In this document: piece after piece, positions 53,594 through 62,365 of the stretch
Layout of the letters: the number at the start of each line of letters is the position of its first letter
How positions within the stretch are numbered: position 1 is the stretch's first letter
DNA from: an uncultured Polaribacter sp.
GTDB taxonomy: Bacteria; Bacteroidota; Bacteroidia; Flavobacteriales; Flavobacteriaceae
Direction of reading: 5' to 3'
Length of the DNA: 64,000 nucleotides
NCBI GenBank assembly: GCA_943788865.1
Contig: CALSRX010000001.1
Span: 62,001 to 126,000 of the forward strand
Position numbers and translations under genes: made by a program
Notes under the pieces: model-generated
The model's database searches: none
Told to the model about the DNA's origin: nothing
The model's input: the letters and a program-made list of their open reading frames with translations, nothing else

Positions 53594-54027
53594 ATAAATA
53601 AAAAAATAATTTATTTCATCTTTTTATTTTACTCTTTTGCAGGAAACTCACAAACTATACTAGGCAAATGGGCTTCCCTTTATGAAAATACAAAAAACAT
53701 AGAATCCGTCATTGAAATTTATGAAGATGAAGGCAAAATATTTGGAAAAATAATAGCCATTGCAAATCCAAGTAGTAGAGATGAACTGTGTAGTCTTTGT
53801 GAAGGAAAACTAAAAGATAAATCCATTTTAGGCATGGTAATCGTTAGAGATTTAAAAAAGGATAAAAATGAATCGGCAGGAGGATGAGTTTGGATCCAAA
53901 AAATGGAAAAGAATATAAATGTACTATCAGTCTAAAAGATGCAAATACGATGAAGCTTAGAGGTTATATTGGGTTTTCCGTTTTTGGAAGAACCGATTAC
54001 TGGTATCGCGTTAATGATAAAAAATAG
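53594..54027 (+). pseudogene. DUF2147-family secreted protein, start lost and frame broken
   Basis: The translation NKKIIYFIFLFYSFAGNSQ (signal peptide), TILGKWASLYENTKNIESVI, EIYEDEGKIFGKIIAIANPS, CSLCEGKLKDKSILGMVIVR and DLKKDKNE is followed by one indel near 53880, then SLDPKNGKEYKCTISLKDAN, TMKLRGYIGFSVFGRTDYWY and RVNDKK. The family normally starts with MKK or MNKK; here the position holds ATA (53594-53596), and no ATG, GTG or TTG is available before the signal. DUF2147 proteins are secreted and of unknown function. Gap 53550-53593 holds nothing else. Confidence 0.75.
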
Positions 54028-54037
54028 TTAACTTTTG

Positions 54038-54679
54038 CTAGTTTTTCTCTTCTAACATTGGTACAAAAGCAAAATCGCCTAGCTCATGTTTTTCGAATTC
54101 TTTGGATGATTTACGAATAAACAACGTCATTATTTGAGTTACTTCTCCAACAGGAATTAACAAACTTCCTCCTACTTTTAATTGACTTAACAATGCTTTT
54201 GGAACAAAAGGTGCTCCAGCAGTCACAATAATTTTATCGAACGGAGCAATTTCGGGCAATCCTTTATAACCATCACCAAAAATCAATTTTTTAGCTCTGT
54301 AGCCTAATTTTGGTAAGAATAATGACGTTTTTTTAAAGAGTTCAAGTTGACGCTCAATTGAGTATACTTCTGCTCCTATTTCTAGCAATACTGCTGTTTG
54401 ATAACCAGAACCTGTTCCTATTTCTAATACTTTTTCTCCTTTTTTTACTTCTAAGGTTTGAGATTGAAAAGCAACAGTATAAGGCTGAGAAATGGTTTGC
54501 TCTGCAGCAATAGGGAAAGCTTTATCTTGATAAGCATGCGCTTCAAAACTAGAATCGATAAACAAATGACGTGGGATTTTACGAACGGCATTTAAGACAT
54601 TTTTATCACTTATACCTTTAGCTTCTAACACGGTAGCCAATTTTTTTCTAAGGCCTTGATGTTTATGAGTATCTTTCAA
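54038..54679 (-). CDS. pcm: Protein-L-isoaspartate O-methyltransferase
   Basis: 213 residues; repairs isoaspartyl damage in proteins using SAM. Motifs: FPIAAEQTISQPYTVAFQSQ before the domain, SAM loop KVLEIGTGSGYQTAVLLEIG, YSIERQLELFKK and the C-terminal GAPFVPKALLSQLKVGGSLL IPVGE type. Complete length. Divergent from the oxidoreductase at 54873. Confidence 0.93.
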   Translation of the reverse strand: MKDTHKHQGLRKKLATVLEAKGISDKNVLNAVRKIPRHLFIDSSFEAHAYQDKAFPIAAEQTISQPYTVAFQSQTLEVKKGEKVLEIGTGSGYQTAVLLEIGAEVYSIERQLELFKKTSLFLPKLGYRAKKLIFGDGYKGLPEIAPFDKIIVTAGAPFVPKALLSQLKVGGSLLIPVGEVTQIMTLFIRKSSKEFEKHELGDFAFVPMLEEKN

Positions 54680-54742
54680 TTTTAAGTAAAATTTGGAGTT
54701 CTAAAAGTAGTAATAAATCTAAAAAAATAGCTATAAAAGTGT

Positions 54743-54750
54743 ATCTTTGT
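54743..54750 (+). promoter_or_regulatory. Probable -7 element ahead of the Gfo/Idh/MocA gene
   Basis: TATCTTTG, consensus TAnnTTTG, about 120 bp before the start codon at 54873. A family-C palindrome lies between, so it would be in the 5' leader. Confidence 0.4.
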
Positions 54751-54786
54751 TACCGTAATTTTTCAATTTCAAAAAATTGAAATAAT

Positions 54787-54859
54787 TGTCTGTTCGAGCG
54801 CAGTCGAGAACTACTTAGACAATTAAATTATTAACCTCTCGACTGCGCTCGAGGAGACA
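54787..54859. repeat. Repeat family C, full palindrome
   Basis: Left arm TGTCTGTTCGAGCGCAGTCG, right arm CGACTGCGCTCGAGGAGACA, almost perfectly inverted around an AT-rich centre. It lies in the 5' leader region of the oxidoreductase gene, 14 bases before its start. Confidence 0.85.
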
Positions 54860-54872
54860 TAAAAATATTTAT

Positions 54873-55838
54873 ATGCTAAAAGTAGGTGTTCTTGGCGCGG
54901 GTCATTTAGGAAAAATTCATCTTCGCTTATTACAACAATCAGATAAATACGAGTTGGTAGGATTTTATGATCCATTTACAAAAAATGCAAAAAAAGTAGC
55001 CAAAGAATTTGGATATGTTTTGTTTGATTCTGTAGAAAGTTTAATAGATGAGGTTGATGTAATAGACATAGTAACTCCAACATTATCTCATTTTGACTGT
55101 GCAAAATTAGCCATAGAAAAGGGTTGTCATATTTTTATTGAAAAGCCAATTACAAAAACGGTTTTAGAAGCAGAAGCGATTAGAACGTTAGCAAGTCAAA
55201 AACATATTAGAGGTCAAGTTGGTCACGTAGAGCGTTTTAATCCTGCATTTACAGCTGTTAAAGACATGATAGATTCACCTATGTTTATAGAAACACATCG
55301 TTTGGCAGAATTCAACCCTAGAGGAACAGATGTACCTGTTGTGCTTGATTTAATGATTCATGATATCGATATCATTTTAAGCGTTGTTAAATCACCTGTA
55401 AAAAACGTACATGCTAGTGGTGTTTCGGTAATTAGTGAAACACCTGATATTGCCAATGCGCGAATTGAATTTGAGAATGGTTGTGTCGCTAATTTAACTG
55501 CAAGTAGAATCTCAATGAAAAACATGCGTAAATCTAGATTTTTTCAAAAAGACGCTTATATTTCTGTAGATTTTTTAGAAAAAACAGCAGAAGTTGTAAA
55601 AATGAAAGATGTGCCAGAAAATCAGGATGAATTTGCCATGATTTTACAAAACGCAGAAGGCATTAAAAAACAAATTTACTTTGACAATCCAGAAATACAA
55701 CCGAACAATGCCATTTTAGACGAATTAGAGTCGTTTGCGGATGCCATTGAAAATGACACAACACCAATAGTTTCTTTATCACAAGGAACTGAAGCTTTAA
55801 GAATTGCACAACGAATCATTGATTGTTTCGATAATTAA
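54873..55838 (+). CDS. Gfo/Idh/MocA-family oxidoreductase
   Basis: 321 residues. N-terminal NAD(P)-binding fold VGVLGAGHLGKIHLRLLQQS, EKGCHIFIEKPITKT with the conserved Lys-Pro; catalytic-domain motif VGHVERFNPAF, LDLMIHDIDIILS (His). Substrate is probably a sugar or inositol derivative but not decidable; VERFNPAF resembles UDP-GlcNAc/GlcNAcA-type 3-dehydrogenases. The 3-hydroxyacyl-CoA dehydrogenase gene follows after 15 bp and is probably co-transcribed. Confidence 0.88.
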   Translation: MLKVGVLGAGHLGKIHLRLLQQSDKYELVGFYDPFTKNAKKVAKEFGYVLFDSVESLIDEVDVIDIVTPTLSHFDCAKLAIEKGCHIFIEKPITKTVLEAEAIRTLASQKHIRGQVGHVERFNPAFTAVKDMIDSPMFIETHRLAEFNPRGTDVPVVLDLMIHDIDIILSVVKSPVKNVHASGVSVISETPDIANARIEFENGCVANLTASRISMKNMRKSRFFQKDAYISVDFLEKTAEVVKMKDVPENQDEFAMILQNAEGIKKQIYFDNPEIQPNNAILDELESFADAIENDTTPIVSLSQGTEALRIAQRIIDCFDN

Positions 55839-55853
55839 TATAAAAACAGATAC

Positions 55854-56741
55854 ATGAAAAACATTGCAGTAATAGGATCAGGAACCATGGGAAACGGAAT
55901 TGCGCATACATTTGCTCAATTTGGATTTCAAGTTCAATTAATTGACATTTCTGAAGCTAATTTAGTGAGAGGAATTGCAACCATTACAAAAAATTTAGAC
56001 AGAATGGTTGCCAAAGAAAAAATTTCTGAAGCAGATAAAAATAAAACTTTAAACAATATTACAACCTATACCTCTATCAAAGAAGGTGTGCAATATGCAA
56101 GTTTAGTTTTAGAAGCTGCAACAGAAAATGTAGATTTAAAACTAAAAATCTTCAAAGAGTTGGATGAAGTTTGTCCAGAGGATACCATTTTAGCAACAAA
56201 CACTTCCTCTATTTCTATTACCCAAATTGCAGCTGTTACTAACAGACCAACTCAAGTAATTGGAATGCATTTTATGAATCCGGTGCCCATTATGAAATTG
56301 GTAGAAATCATTAGGGGTTATAATACTTCCGATGAAGTGATGTCTTTTATTGTTGATTTAACTAAAAAAATTAATAAAATTCCGGTTCAAGTAAATGATT
56401 ATCCAGGTTTTGTTGCCAATAGAATCTTGATGCCAATGATTAACGAATCTATAGAAACATTATACAATGATGTTGCTGATGTGAAAGAAATTGATACAGT
56501 AATGATGTTAGGAATGGCACACCCAATGGGACCGTTACAGTTAGCTGATTTTATTGGACTAGATGTATGTTTATCAATCTTGAATGTATTGTATGACGGA
56601 TTTAAAAATCCAAAATATGCTCCATGTCCATTATTAGTTAATATGGTAAGAGCTGGAAAACTTGGCGTTAAGTCTGGTGAAGGATTTTACGATTATTCTG
56701 AAAGCAGAAAAGCAGAAAAAGTAGCAAAGCAATTTGCTTAA
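55854..56741 (+). CDS. 3-hydroxyacyl-CoA dehydrogenase (3-hydroxybutyryl-CoA type)
   Basis: 295 residues, single-function enzyme (no hydratase part). NAD loop IAVIGSGTMGNGIAHTFAQF; ATNTSSISITQIAAVTNRPT with Ser; catalytic His in GMHFMNPVPIMKLVEII; dimer domain NDYPGFVANRILMPMINESI and MAHPMGPLQLADFIGLDVCL. It oxidises 3-hydroxybutyryl-CoA in fatty-acid breakdown or butanoate metabolism. Complete. Followed 2 bp later by the barrel protein gene. Confidence 0.92.
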   Translation: MKNIAVIGSGTMGNGIAHTFAQFGFQVQLIDISEANLVRGIATITKNLDRMVAKEKISEADKNKTLNNITTYTSIKEGVQYASLVLEAATENVDLKLKIFKELDEVCPEDTILATNTSSISITQIAAVTNRPTQVIGMHFMNPVPIMKLVEIIRGYNTSDEVMSFIVDLTKKINKIPVQVNDYPGFVANRILMPMINESIETLYNDVADVKEIDTVMMLGMAHPMGPLQLADFIGLDVCLSILNVLYDGFKNPKYAPCPLLVNMVRAGKLGVKSGEGFYDYSESRKAEKVAKQFA

Positions 56742-56743
56742 AA

Positions 56744-57388
56744 ATGAAAATAAAACTCTTAATACATTTGATTTTTGTTTGTTTGATTTCTACATCTTAC
56801 GGACAAAAATCAACTAAGAGTTTTTTCTCTCCAACTAAAGTCGGAATTCAGTTTTCACAAGGAAATGAAAATAATTTTTTGTTTGATGATGTTGATTATT
56901 TCTACAAAACAAATACACTAAAAGGGCAACTTTATTTTCCAGTAGCTTCATTAAAAACTCTAGCGGTTTCTTTTATTGTACAGCCTCAAATTCAATTTGT
57001 TCAGCATCAATTGTACAATGATCAATTTGTATTACCTACTGAAGCTAATTATATTGAAAAAAGACAACGATTTACTCAATTAAAAAATATTTCGATTACT
57101 GGAGTTGAATTTAGTGTAGAAGCGAAACAGCAGCTATTTAAAAACTTAAGTGTTTTTCTACAAGCCGGACTCGGTTTTACTTATATAGATACAGCAACAG
57201 AGCGTTTAGCAAAAGGATTTACCTTTGTTGAAAATGGTAGTTTGGGTGTTGAGATAAAGTTAAACACAAAAGTATCCATTCAATTTTTTGGAGGGGTTGG
57301 ACATGTTTCTAATTTTGATTTTCAGTTACCAAATAGTGGTTACAATATTTTTAGCACAGGTTTAGGGTTGCTGTATTCTATAAAATAA
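56744..57388 (+). CDS. Outer-membrane protein, acyloxyacyl-hydrolase/barrel-like, unknown
   Basis: 214 residues with signal peptide (FVCLISTSYGQ) and barrel-like strands (KVGIQFSQGNENNFLFDDVD, LKGQLYFPVASLKTLAVSFI, NLSVFLQAGLGFTYIDTATE, KVSIQFFGGVGHVSNFDFQL). The SQGNENNFLF and FGGVGHVSNFDFQLPNSGYN stretches recall lipid A 3-O-deacylase-like (PagL) barrels, which have a His-Ser pair in this kind of position (GHVSN). I put this forward only as a possibility. It follows the dehydrogenase by 2 bp. Confidence 0.7.
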   Translation: MKIKLLIHLIFVCLISTSYGQKSTKSFFSPTKVGIQFSQGNENNFLFDDVDYFYKTNTLKGQLYFPVASLKTLAVSFIVQPQIQFVQHQLYNDQFVLPTEANYIEKRQRFTQLKNISITGVEFSVEAKQQLFKNLSVFLQAGLGFTYIDTATERLAKGFTFVENGSLGVEIKLNTKVSIQFFGGVGHVSNFDFQLPNSGYNIFSTGLGLLYSIK

Positions 57389-57424
57389 AAAGAGAAAATT
57401 CCTTTCGAAACTCCCTCTTTTAAC
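57388..57424. terminator. Weak terminator between convergent genes
   Basis: AAAAGAG and CTCTTTT pair with a large A/T-rich loop and T-rich end; might serve both the barrel gene and the MacA-like gene. Confidence 0.4.
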
Positions 57425-57450
57425 TTTATTGATTTAGGAATTAGTTGTTA

Positions 57451-58557
57451 CTAACTTTTTTTATCATCTTTAGAAGCCTTGTTCCATATTTTAATTTGAT
57501 CTTCTTTAGTAACGCCAGAAAGTATTTCTACATTTACCCCATCAGAGGTTCCTAATTTTACAGTTCTCTTTTCAAATTGATCTCCAACTTTTACTTCTAC
57601 ATAAGGTTCTTCCGTTTTCTTATCAAAACGCAATAATGCTTCTTTAATGGCTAAAATATTTTCTTTTTTCTCAAGAACAATATCGGCATTCGCACTATAT
57701 CCAGCTCTAATAAAATTGTTGTCATCTAAGGTAACATCCGCTTTTATTTTAAACTGTACTGCTCCTCCTTCTTCAGTTCCTTTTGGAGCGATAAAGTTTA
57801 AGGTTGCAGGGAATTTTTTATCTTCTATTGCACCTAAAGAAACTTGAATTTTTGTTCCTTCTATTAATTTGCTTACTTCAGATTCATCAACTTTTCCTTC
57901 AAAAATCATCTTCGTCATATCTGCAATTGTAGCAATTGTAGTACCTGCATTAAAGTTATTTGATTGGATTACTTGATATCCTTTTTTAACCGGAATCTCT
58001 ACAATCATACCAGAAGCAGTTGCTCTAATATTAGTATTTGCAGTACTACCATTTCCTGCTGTAGATCCTTTCTGAATAATCTCTAAATCAGACTGTGCAT
58101 TGTCTAAATTCACTTTTGCATTGTTATAACTTAACTCTGCAGATTCAAATTCTTGACGAGAAACAACTCCTTTGTCAAAAAGCCCTTTCGTTCTATTGAA
58201 AGAATTTTTTGCGTTATCGAAGGTTAACTGTGCGTTCTTAACTCTACCATTAGCACTGTTTAATGATTGAATATTTGGAACGACTCTTACAGTCGCAATT
58301 AAATCGCCCGCTTTTACGATTGTTCCTTCTTCTAAATATATTTCATCTATAATTCCGGAAATTTGAGGTTTTATTTCTACTTCCTCTAAAGGCACAACTT
58401 TTCCAGTTGCTACCGTTTTTTTAACAATTGTAGTAATGAAAGCTGTTTCAGTTTCAAATTCTATAATGTTTTTTTTGTTCTTTTTACCGAACCAAATAAG
58501 TGCAGCTACAAAACAGACTCCTATAATTGCTAAAATAATTTTTGCTCTTTTACTCAT
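57451..58557 (-). CDS. Efflux periplasmic adaptor (MacA/RND type)
   Basis: 368 residues: N-terminal membrane anchor (ILAIIGVCFVAALIWFG), lipoyl-like hairpins (EVEIKPQISGIIDEIYLEEG and ATASGMIVEIPVKKG), a helical hairpin (about 105-160) and beta-barrel/membrane-proximal parts (FPATLNFIAPKGTEEGGAVQ, FIRAGYSANADIVLEKKEN). It bridges the ABC permeases to an outer-membrane channel. Last gene of an ATPase-permease-permease-adaptor operon; the outer-membrane partner is not in the window. Confidence 0.9.
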   Translation of the reverse strand: MSKRAKIILAIIGVCFVAALIWFGKKNKKNIIEFETETAFITTIVKKTVATGKVVPLEEVEIKPQISGIIDEIYLEEGTIVKAGDLIATVRVVPNIQSLNSANGRVKNAQLTFDNAKNSFNRTKGLFDKGVVSRQEFESAELSYNNAKVNLDNAQSDLEIIQKGSTAGNGSTANTNIRATASGMIVEIPVKKGYQVIQSNNFNAGTTIATIADMTKMIFEGKVDESEVSKLIEGTKIQVSLGAIEDKKFPATLNFIAPKGTEEGGAVQFKIKADVTLDDNNFIRAGYSANADIVLEKKENILAIKEALLRFDKKTEEPYVEVKVGDQFEKRTVKLGTSDGVNVEILSGVTKEDQIKIWNKASKDDKKS

Positions 58558-58569
58558 AATTGTTATTTT

Positions 58570-59814
58570 TTATTCTTCTCTTAATGCTTCTATTGGTTTT
58601 ACTATTGTTGCCATATATGCAGGTATCAATCCTATTAAAGAACCTAATACCGTTAATGTTAAAAATGCTATTAAAATAATTGGAATGTTAACTGTTGGAT
58701 TTATCATAATCGCATCATCTCCGCTACCAACCATAGAATCAATTCCAAATAAAACTAAAGCCCCAAAGACAATTCCCAACATCCCTGCCACTGTTGTTAA
58801 GAACACTGACTCTAAAACTATTTGTCTTCTAATGCTAATGGGTGTTGCTCCCAGCGCCCGTCTAATTCCGATTTCTTTAGTACGTTCTTTTACTGTAATT
58901 AATAAGATATTACCAATTGCAAAAACTCCAGCAATTAGGGTTGCAATACCTACAAACCAGGTCAAAAATTGCATACCTGTTAAAAAACCAGTTACTTTTC
59001 CAATTTCTACACCAAGATTAACACTTCCAAAGGCTCTTTTGTCATCTGGATGCACTTTATGTAAATTCTTTAAGGTTAATAAAACATCAGCTTCCATTTG
59101 CTCAATATCTACACCTTCATTGGCTGTTATCATCATCCAATCAATTTTATCACCTCTGTTGTATACTTTTTGAAAAGTAGTAAAAGGAATGTAGGCTGCA
59201 TTACCGTCAAAACTAATTCCGTTAGACCTTTTATAAACCCCAATTAACTTGTAGTTTATACTATTAATTTTAAGATATTGACCAATTGGTTCTTCACCTT
59301 TATCAAATAAGTCTTTGTACATGTCTTCAGAAATTACACAAACTTTTGCGTAAGATAAAATATCATTATCGTTTAAAAAACGACCATACATTAAATCTTT
59401 TTTCTGAATTTTATCTAAAACGGGATAGTCTCCACTGACTTGATAATTACCTGATTTAAAATCTTTAATAATCAAATTATTAGTTCGATTTCTTGGAGCT
59501 AACAATCTAATTTCTTTACTGAATTCACTTTTTAAAATTTCAACATCTCTTAATGTCAAACTAAATCTTCTTCCTTTTTGAAATCCTTTAAAAGGAGTAT
59601 CGGTAGATTGTGTCCAAACAAAAACACTATTGGTAGCAAAGCTTCCAAAAATCTTATTAAAATTATTTTCTATACCTCTTGCTGCACCTAATAACACGAC
59701 CAACAAGAAAATACCCCACAATACACCAATAATAGTAATTGCTGTTCTCGTTTTATTTTTACGGATACTTCCGTAAATTTCTTGCCATGTATCTGAATCA
59801 AATAAAAACTTCAT
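58570..59814 (-). CDS. ABC transporter permease, MacB type
   Basis: 414 residues with one N-terminal helix, a large periplasmic MacB-PCD domain (about 45-250) and three C-terminal helices. The FtsX part carries VKERTKEIGIRRALGATPIS, the coupling region for the ATPase. Two similar permeases occur in tandem; this is the second. Two bases separate it from the next gene in the operon. Confidence 0.9.
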   Translation of the reverse strand: MKFLFDSDTWQEIYGSIRKNKTRTAITIIGVLWGIFLLVVLLGAARGIENNFNKIFGSFATNSVFVWTQSTDTPFKGFQKGRRFSLTLRDVEILKSEFSKEIRLLAPRNRTNNLIIKDFKSGNYQVSGDYPVLDKIQKKDLMYGRFLNDNDILSYAKVCVISEDMYKDLFDKGEEPIGQYLKINSINYKLIGVYKRSNGISFDGNAAYIPFTTFQKVYNRGDKIDWMMITANEGVDIEQMEADVLLTLKNLHKVHPDDKRAFGSVNLGVEIGKVTGFLTGMQFLTWFVGIATLIAGVFAIGNILLITVKERTKEIGIRRALGATPISIRRQIVLESVFLTTVAGMLGIVFGALVLFGIDSMVGSGDDAIMINPTVNIPIILIAFLTLTVLGSLIGLIPAYMATIVKPIEALREE

Positions 59815-59815
59815 C

Positions 59816-61045
59816 TTAATCTGCTCTTAATGCTACAATTGGTTTAATTTTCGCAGCTCTTTTAGCTGGTACATATCCTGCAATCAATCCCGATAAAATT
59901 AAAACAACCGTTGCGCCTATTACAATTCCGGGGCTTACACTTGGGTTGGTTATAAAATAATCTTCTAAACTATCGCCAATTTGACTCAAAATATAAGTTC
60001 CTAAAGACAATCCTAAATAACCCGCTATGGTGGTAATTAAAACAGACTCTTGAACTACCATACCAACAATTGATGAAGGCTGTGCTCCTAAAGCTTTTCT
60101 GATACCAAACTCTTTTGTGCGCTCTTTAATAACAAAAATCATAATGTTACTAATTCCGATGATTCCTGCTACTAAAGTACCTGAACCAATAAAAATTACA
60201 ATAAAATACAGGGCCAACATAAATGTCCCTACTCCTTTATTTGCTTCTGCCATATTTTGAACCCTTAGAGCACTTTGATCATCTGGATGTATGTTTAATT
60301 TTTTTCTTAAATCTCGCTCTAATTTATTTCCAAATGCAATGGCTTCATCTAGGCTTAAATCTGGATTGTATCCAATACTAATCGAATTGATTTCATCGTT
60401 GTTTCCATAAATCATTTGAGCTGTTGTAATTGGCATATATGTCATTCGTTCTTCATTATCTCCCCCGTCATCAGAAAAAATACCAATAATTTGATATGAT
60501 ATTCCGTTTACGTTAACACGTTTCCATAACGCAGGCTTTTCTCCAAATAAATCTTCTTTAACCAAACGGCCAATAACGATTACTTTGGCTTTTTCTTTTA
60601 AGTCTCGTTGATTGATATATCTACCTTCATCAATGATTGTTTTTTCTAAAAATTGATGATCTGGGTGAACAGCTCGTAAACTATAATTGTCTTGATTATT
60701 TTTGTATGAAATATTTACGTTTCTGTTAACTCTTGCTGTTAACAATTCTATATTACTGTCATACTCATCTTTAACGTAGTCAAAATCATTATTTTTTAAT
60801 TGAATTCTTCTACCGGTTTGTAATCCTTTATAAGGTTTCGATGTTTTCCAAACACGAACAAACATTGAATTTTGAGCATCGTCTGCAAACGCGTCTTTAA
60901 ATGAATTACTCAATCCGCTAACAATACCAAACAACAATGTAAAAAGTAAAATTGCAAAGGCTACTGTAAAACCAGACATTACAGAACGTAATTTGTTTTT
61001 ACTGATACTTTGAAAAATTTCTCTCCAACGATCTAAATCGAACAT
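59816..61045 (-). CDS. ABC transporter permease, MacB type
   Basis: 409 residues with the same plan as its neighbour: N-terminal helix (VMSGFTVAFAILLFTLLFGI), MacB-PCD domain and three C-terminal helices, coupling motif VIKERTKEFGIRKALGAQPS. The two proteins may form a heterodimer on one ATPase dimer. One base separates it from the ATPase gene and one from the next permease. Confidence 0.9.
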   Translation of the reverse strand: MFDLDRWREIFQSISKNKLRSVMSGFTVAFAILLFTLLFGIVSGLSNSFKDAFADDAQNSMFVRVWKTSKPYKGLQTGRRIQLKNNDFDYVKDEYDSNIELLTARVNRNVNISYKNNQDNYSLRAVHPDHQFLEKTIIDEGRYINQRDLKEKAKVIVIGRLVKEDLFGEKPALWKRVNVNGISYQIIGIFSDDGGDNEERMTYMPITTAQMIYGNNDEINSISIGYNPDLSLDEAIAFGNKLERDLRKKLNIHPDDQSALRVQNMAEANKGVGTFMLALYFIVIFIGSGTLVAGIIGISNIMIFVIKERTKEFGIRKALGAQPSSIVGMVVQESVLITTIAGYLGLSLGTYILSQIGDSLEDYFITNPSVSPGIVIGATVVLILSGLIAGYVPAKRAAKIKPIVALRAD

Positions 61046-61046
61046 A

Positions 61047-61739
61047 TTATACAGCTTTTGATTTGCTAGTTAAGTTGTCACTAATAATAATACCGTCTTT
61101 TAAACGAACAATTCTTTTGGTTTGTGCTGCAACTTCTTCTTCGTGGGTAATTACAAAAACAGTCATTCCTTCATCATTAATATCTCTCAATAAATCCATA
61201 ACATTATCAGTAGTAGTAGAATCTAATGCTCCTGTTGGTTCATCTGCCAGCACAACTTTTGGTTTTGTGACTAAAGCTCTTGCTATTGCAACACGTTGTT
61301 TTTGACCACCAGATAATTCGTTTGGTAAATGATTAGCCCAATCTTTTAATTCTACTTTATCAAGATATTCCATTGCAATTTTTAATCGTTCTTTTCTTGG
61401 AACTCCTTTATAATAAAGTGGTAATGCAACATTTTCTAACGCTGTTTTGTATGAAATTAAGTTAAACGATTGAAAAACAAATCCTAAAAATTTGTTCCGC
61501 AAAATCGCCGCTTTTTTTTCATTTAAGTTTTTAATTAACTTTCCATTTAAATAATATTCACCTTCATCATGTTCATCCAATAAACCAACAATGTTTAACA
61601 ATGTGGATTTTCCAGAACCAGAAGATCCCATAATTGAAACAAACTCTCCTTCTTTAATATGTAAATCGATTCCTTTTAAAACATGCAAAGAATCTTTTCC
61701 GATTGGATAAGATTTGTGTAGCTTTTTAATTTCTATCAT
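61047..61739 (-). CDS. ABC transporter ATP-binding protein, MacB/LolD type
   Basis: 230 residues. Walker [17 protein letters not shown]-loop FVFQSFNLI, signature ELSGGQKQRVAIARAL, Walker B VVLADEPTGALDS and switch His VITHEEE. MacB/LolD/FtsE subfamily by its size and the LHVLKGIDLHIKEGEFVS start. First gene of the operon. A 200-bp gap upstream (61740-61939) holds the promoters of this and the next gene; no consensus is clear. Confidence 0.93.
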   Translation of the reverse strand: MIEIKKLHKSYPIGKDSLHVLKGIDLHIKEGEFVSIMGSSGSGKSTLLNIVGLLDEHDEGEYYLNGKLIKNLNEKKAAILRNKFLGFVFQSFNLISYKTALENVALPLYYKGVPRKERLKIAMEYLDKVELKDWANHLPNELSGGQKQRVAIARALVTKPKVVLADEPTGALDSTTTDNVMDLLRDINDEGMTVFVITHEEEVAAQTKRIVRLKDGIIISDNLTSKSKAV

Positions 61740-61939
61740 CTTTGATTAGTTAATTTTTATGTGAAGTAATAATCATCTTTTTTACTTTAAAAGTATTTTT
61801 AGATAAATCAATTTATGCAAATATCCTTTTTACTTAACTACTTCTGTGTATCTGACGTCTTAAATCAAAATTTGTTACATCTAATTCAGAAAATTTATAG
61901 AAATTTGCAGGAGATTTCTTTTAATCAAAATTATTTTTG

Positions 61940-62365
61940 ATGTATACTTTTGATAACTTACCGAATAACAAGCAAATAGTACTTTTTGATGGAGTATGTA
62001 ACTTTTGCAATGCTTCAATTTTAAAAATCATAAAAAATGACAAGAAAAACATATTCTTGTTTGCCTCTTTACAATCAGAAATAGGAAAAGAAATCACTCA
62101 ACACTTTAATATTGATACAAATTTAATAGATTCAATTATTTTAGTTGAATCTAAAACAAGCTTCGCGATTAAATCTACTGCAGCTTTAAAAATTGCAAAA
62201 CAGTTTGGTGGTTTATGGTGGCTTTTTCAATTTTTTTGGATTTTGCCAACATCCTTCAGAGATTTCTTTTACGATTATATTGCAAAAAACAGATACAAAT
62301 GGTTTGGAAAAAAAGAAAGTTGCATGATACCAACTCCAGAAATAAAATCTAAATTCATCGACTAA
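61940..62365 (+). CDS. DCC-family thiol-disulfide oxidoreductase (DUF393)
   Basis: 141 residues. The family's motif DGVCNFCNASILKIIKND (Asp, Cys-x-x-Cys near 19-22) is near the N-terminus, followed by LFASLQSEIGKEITQHF and the C-terminal YDYIAKNRYKWFGKKESCMI PTPE segment. Redox role inferred from the CxxC motif. The ATG at 61940 is used; a TTG directly before it could also be read. Its last base overlaps the HAD gene start. Confidence 0.88.
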   Translation: MYTFDNLPNNKQIVLFDGVCNFCNASILKIIKNDKKNIFLFASLQSEIGKEITQHFNIDTNLIDSIILVESKTSFAIKSTAALKIAKQFGGLWWLFQFFWILPTSFRDFFYDYIAKNRYKWFGKKESCMIPTPEIKSKFID

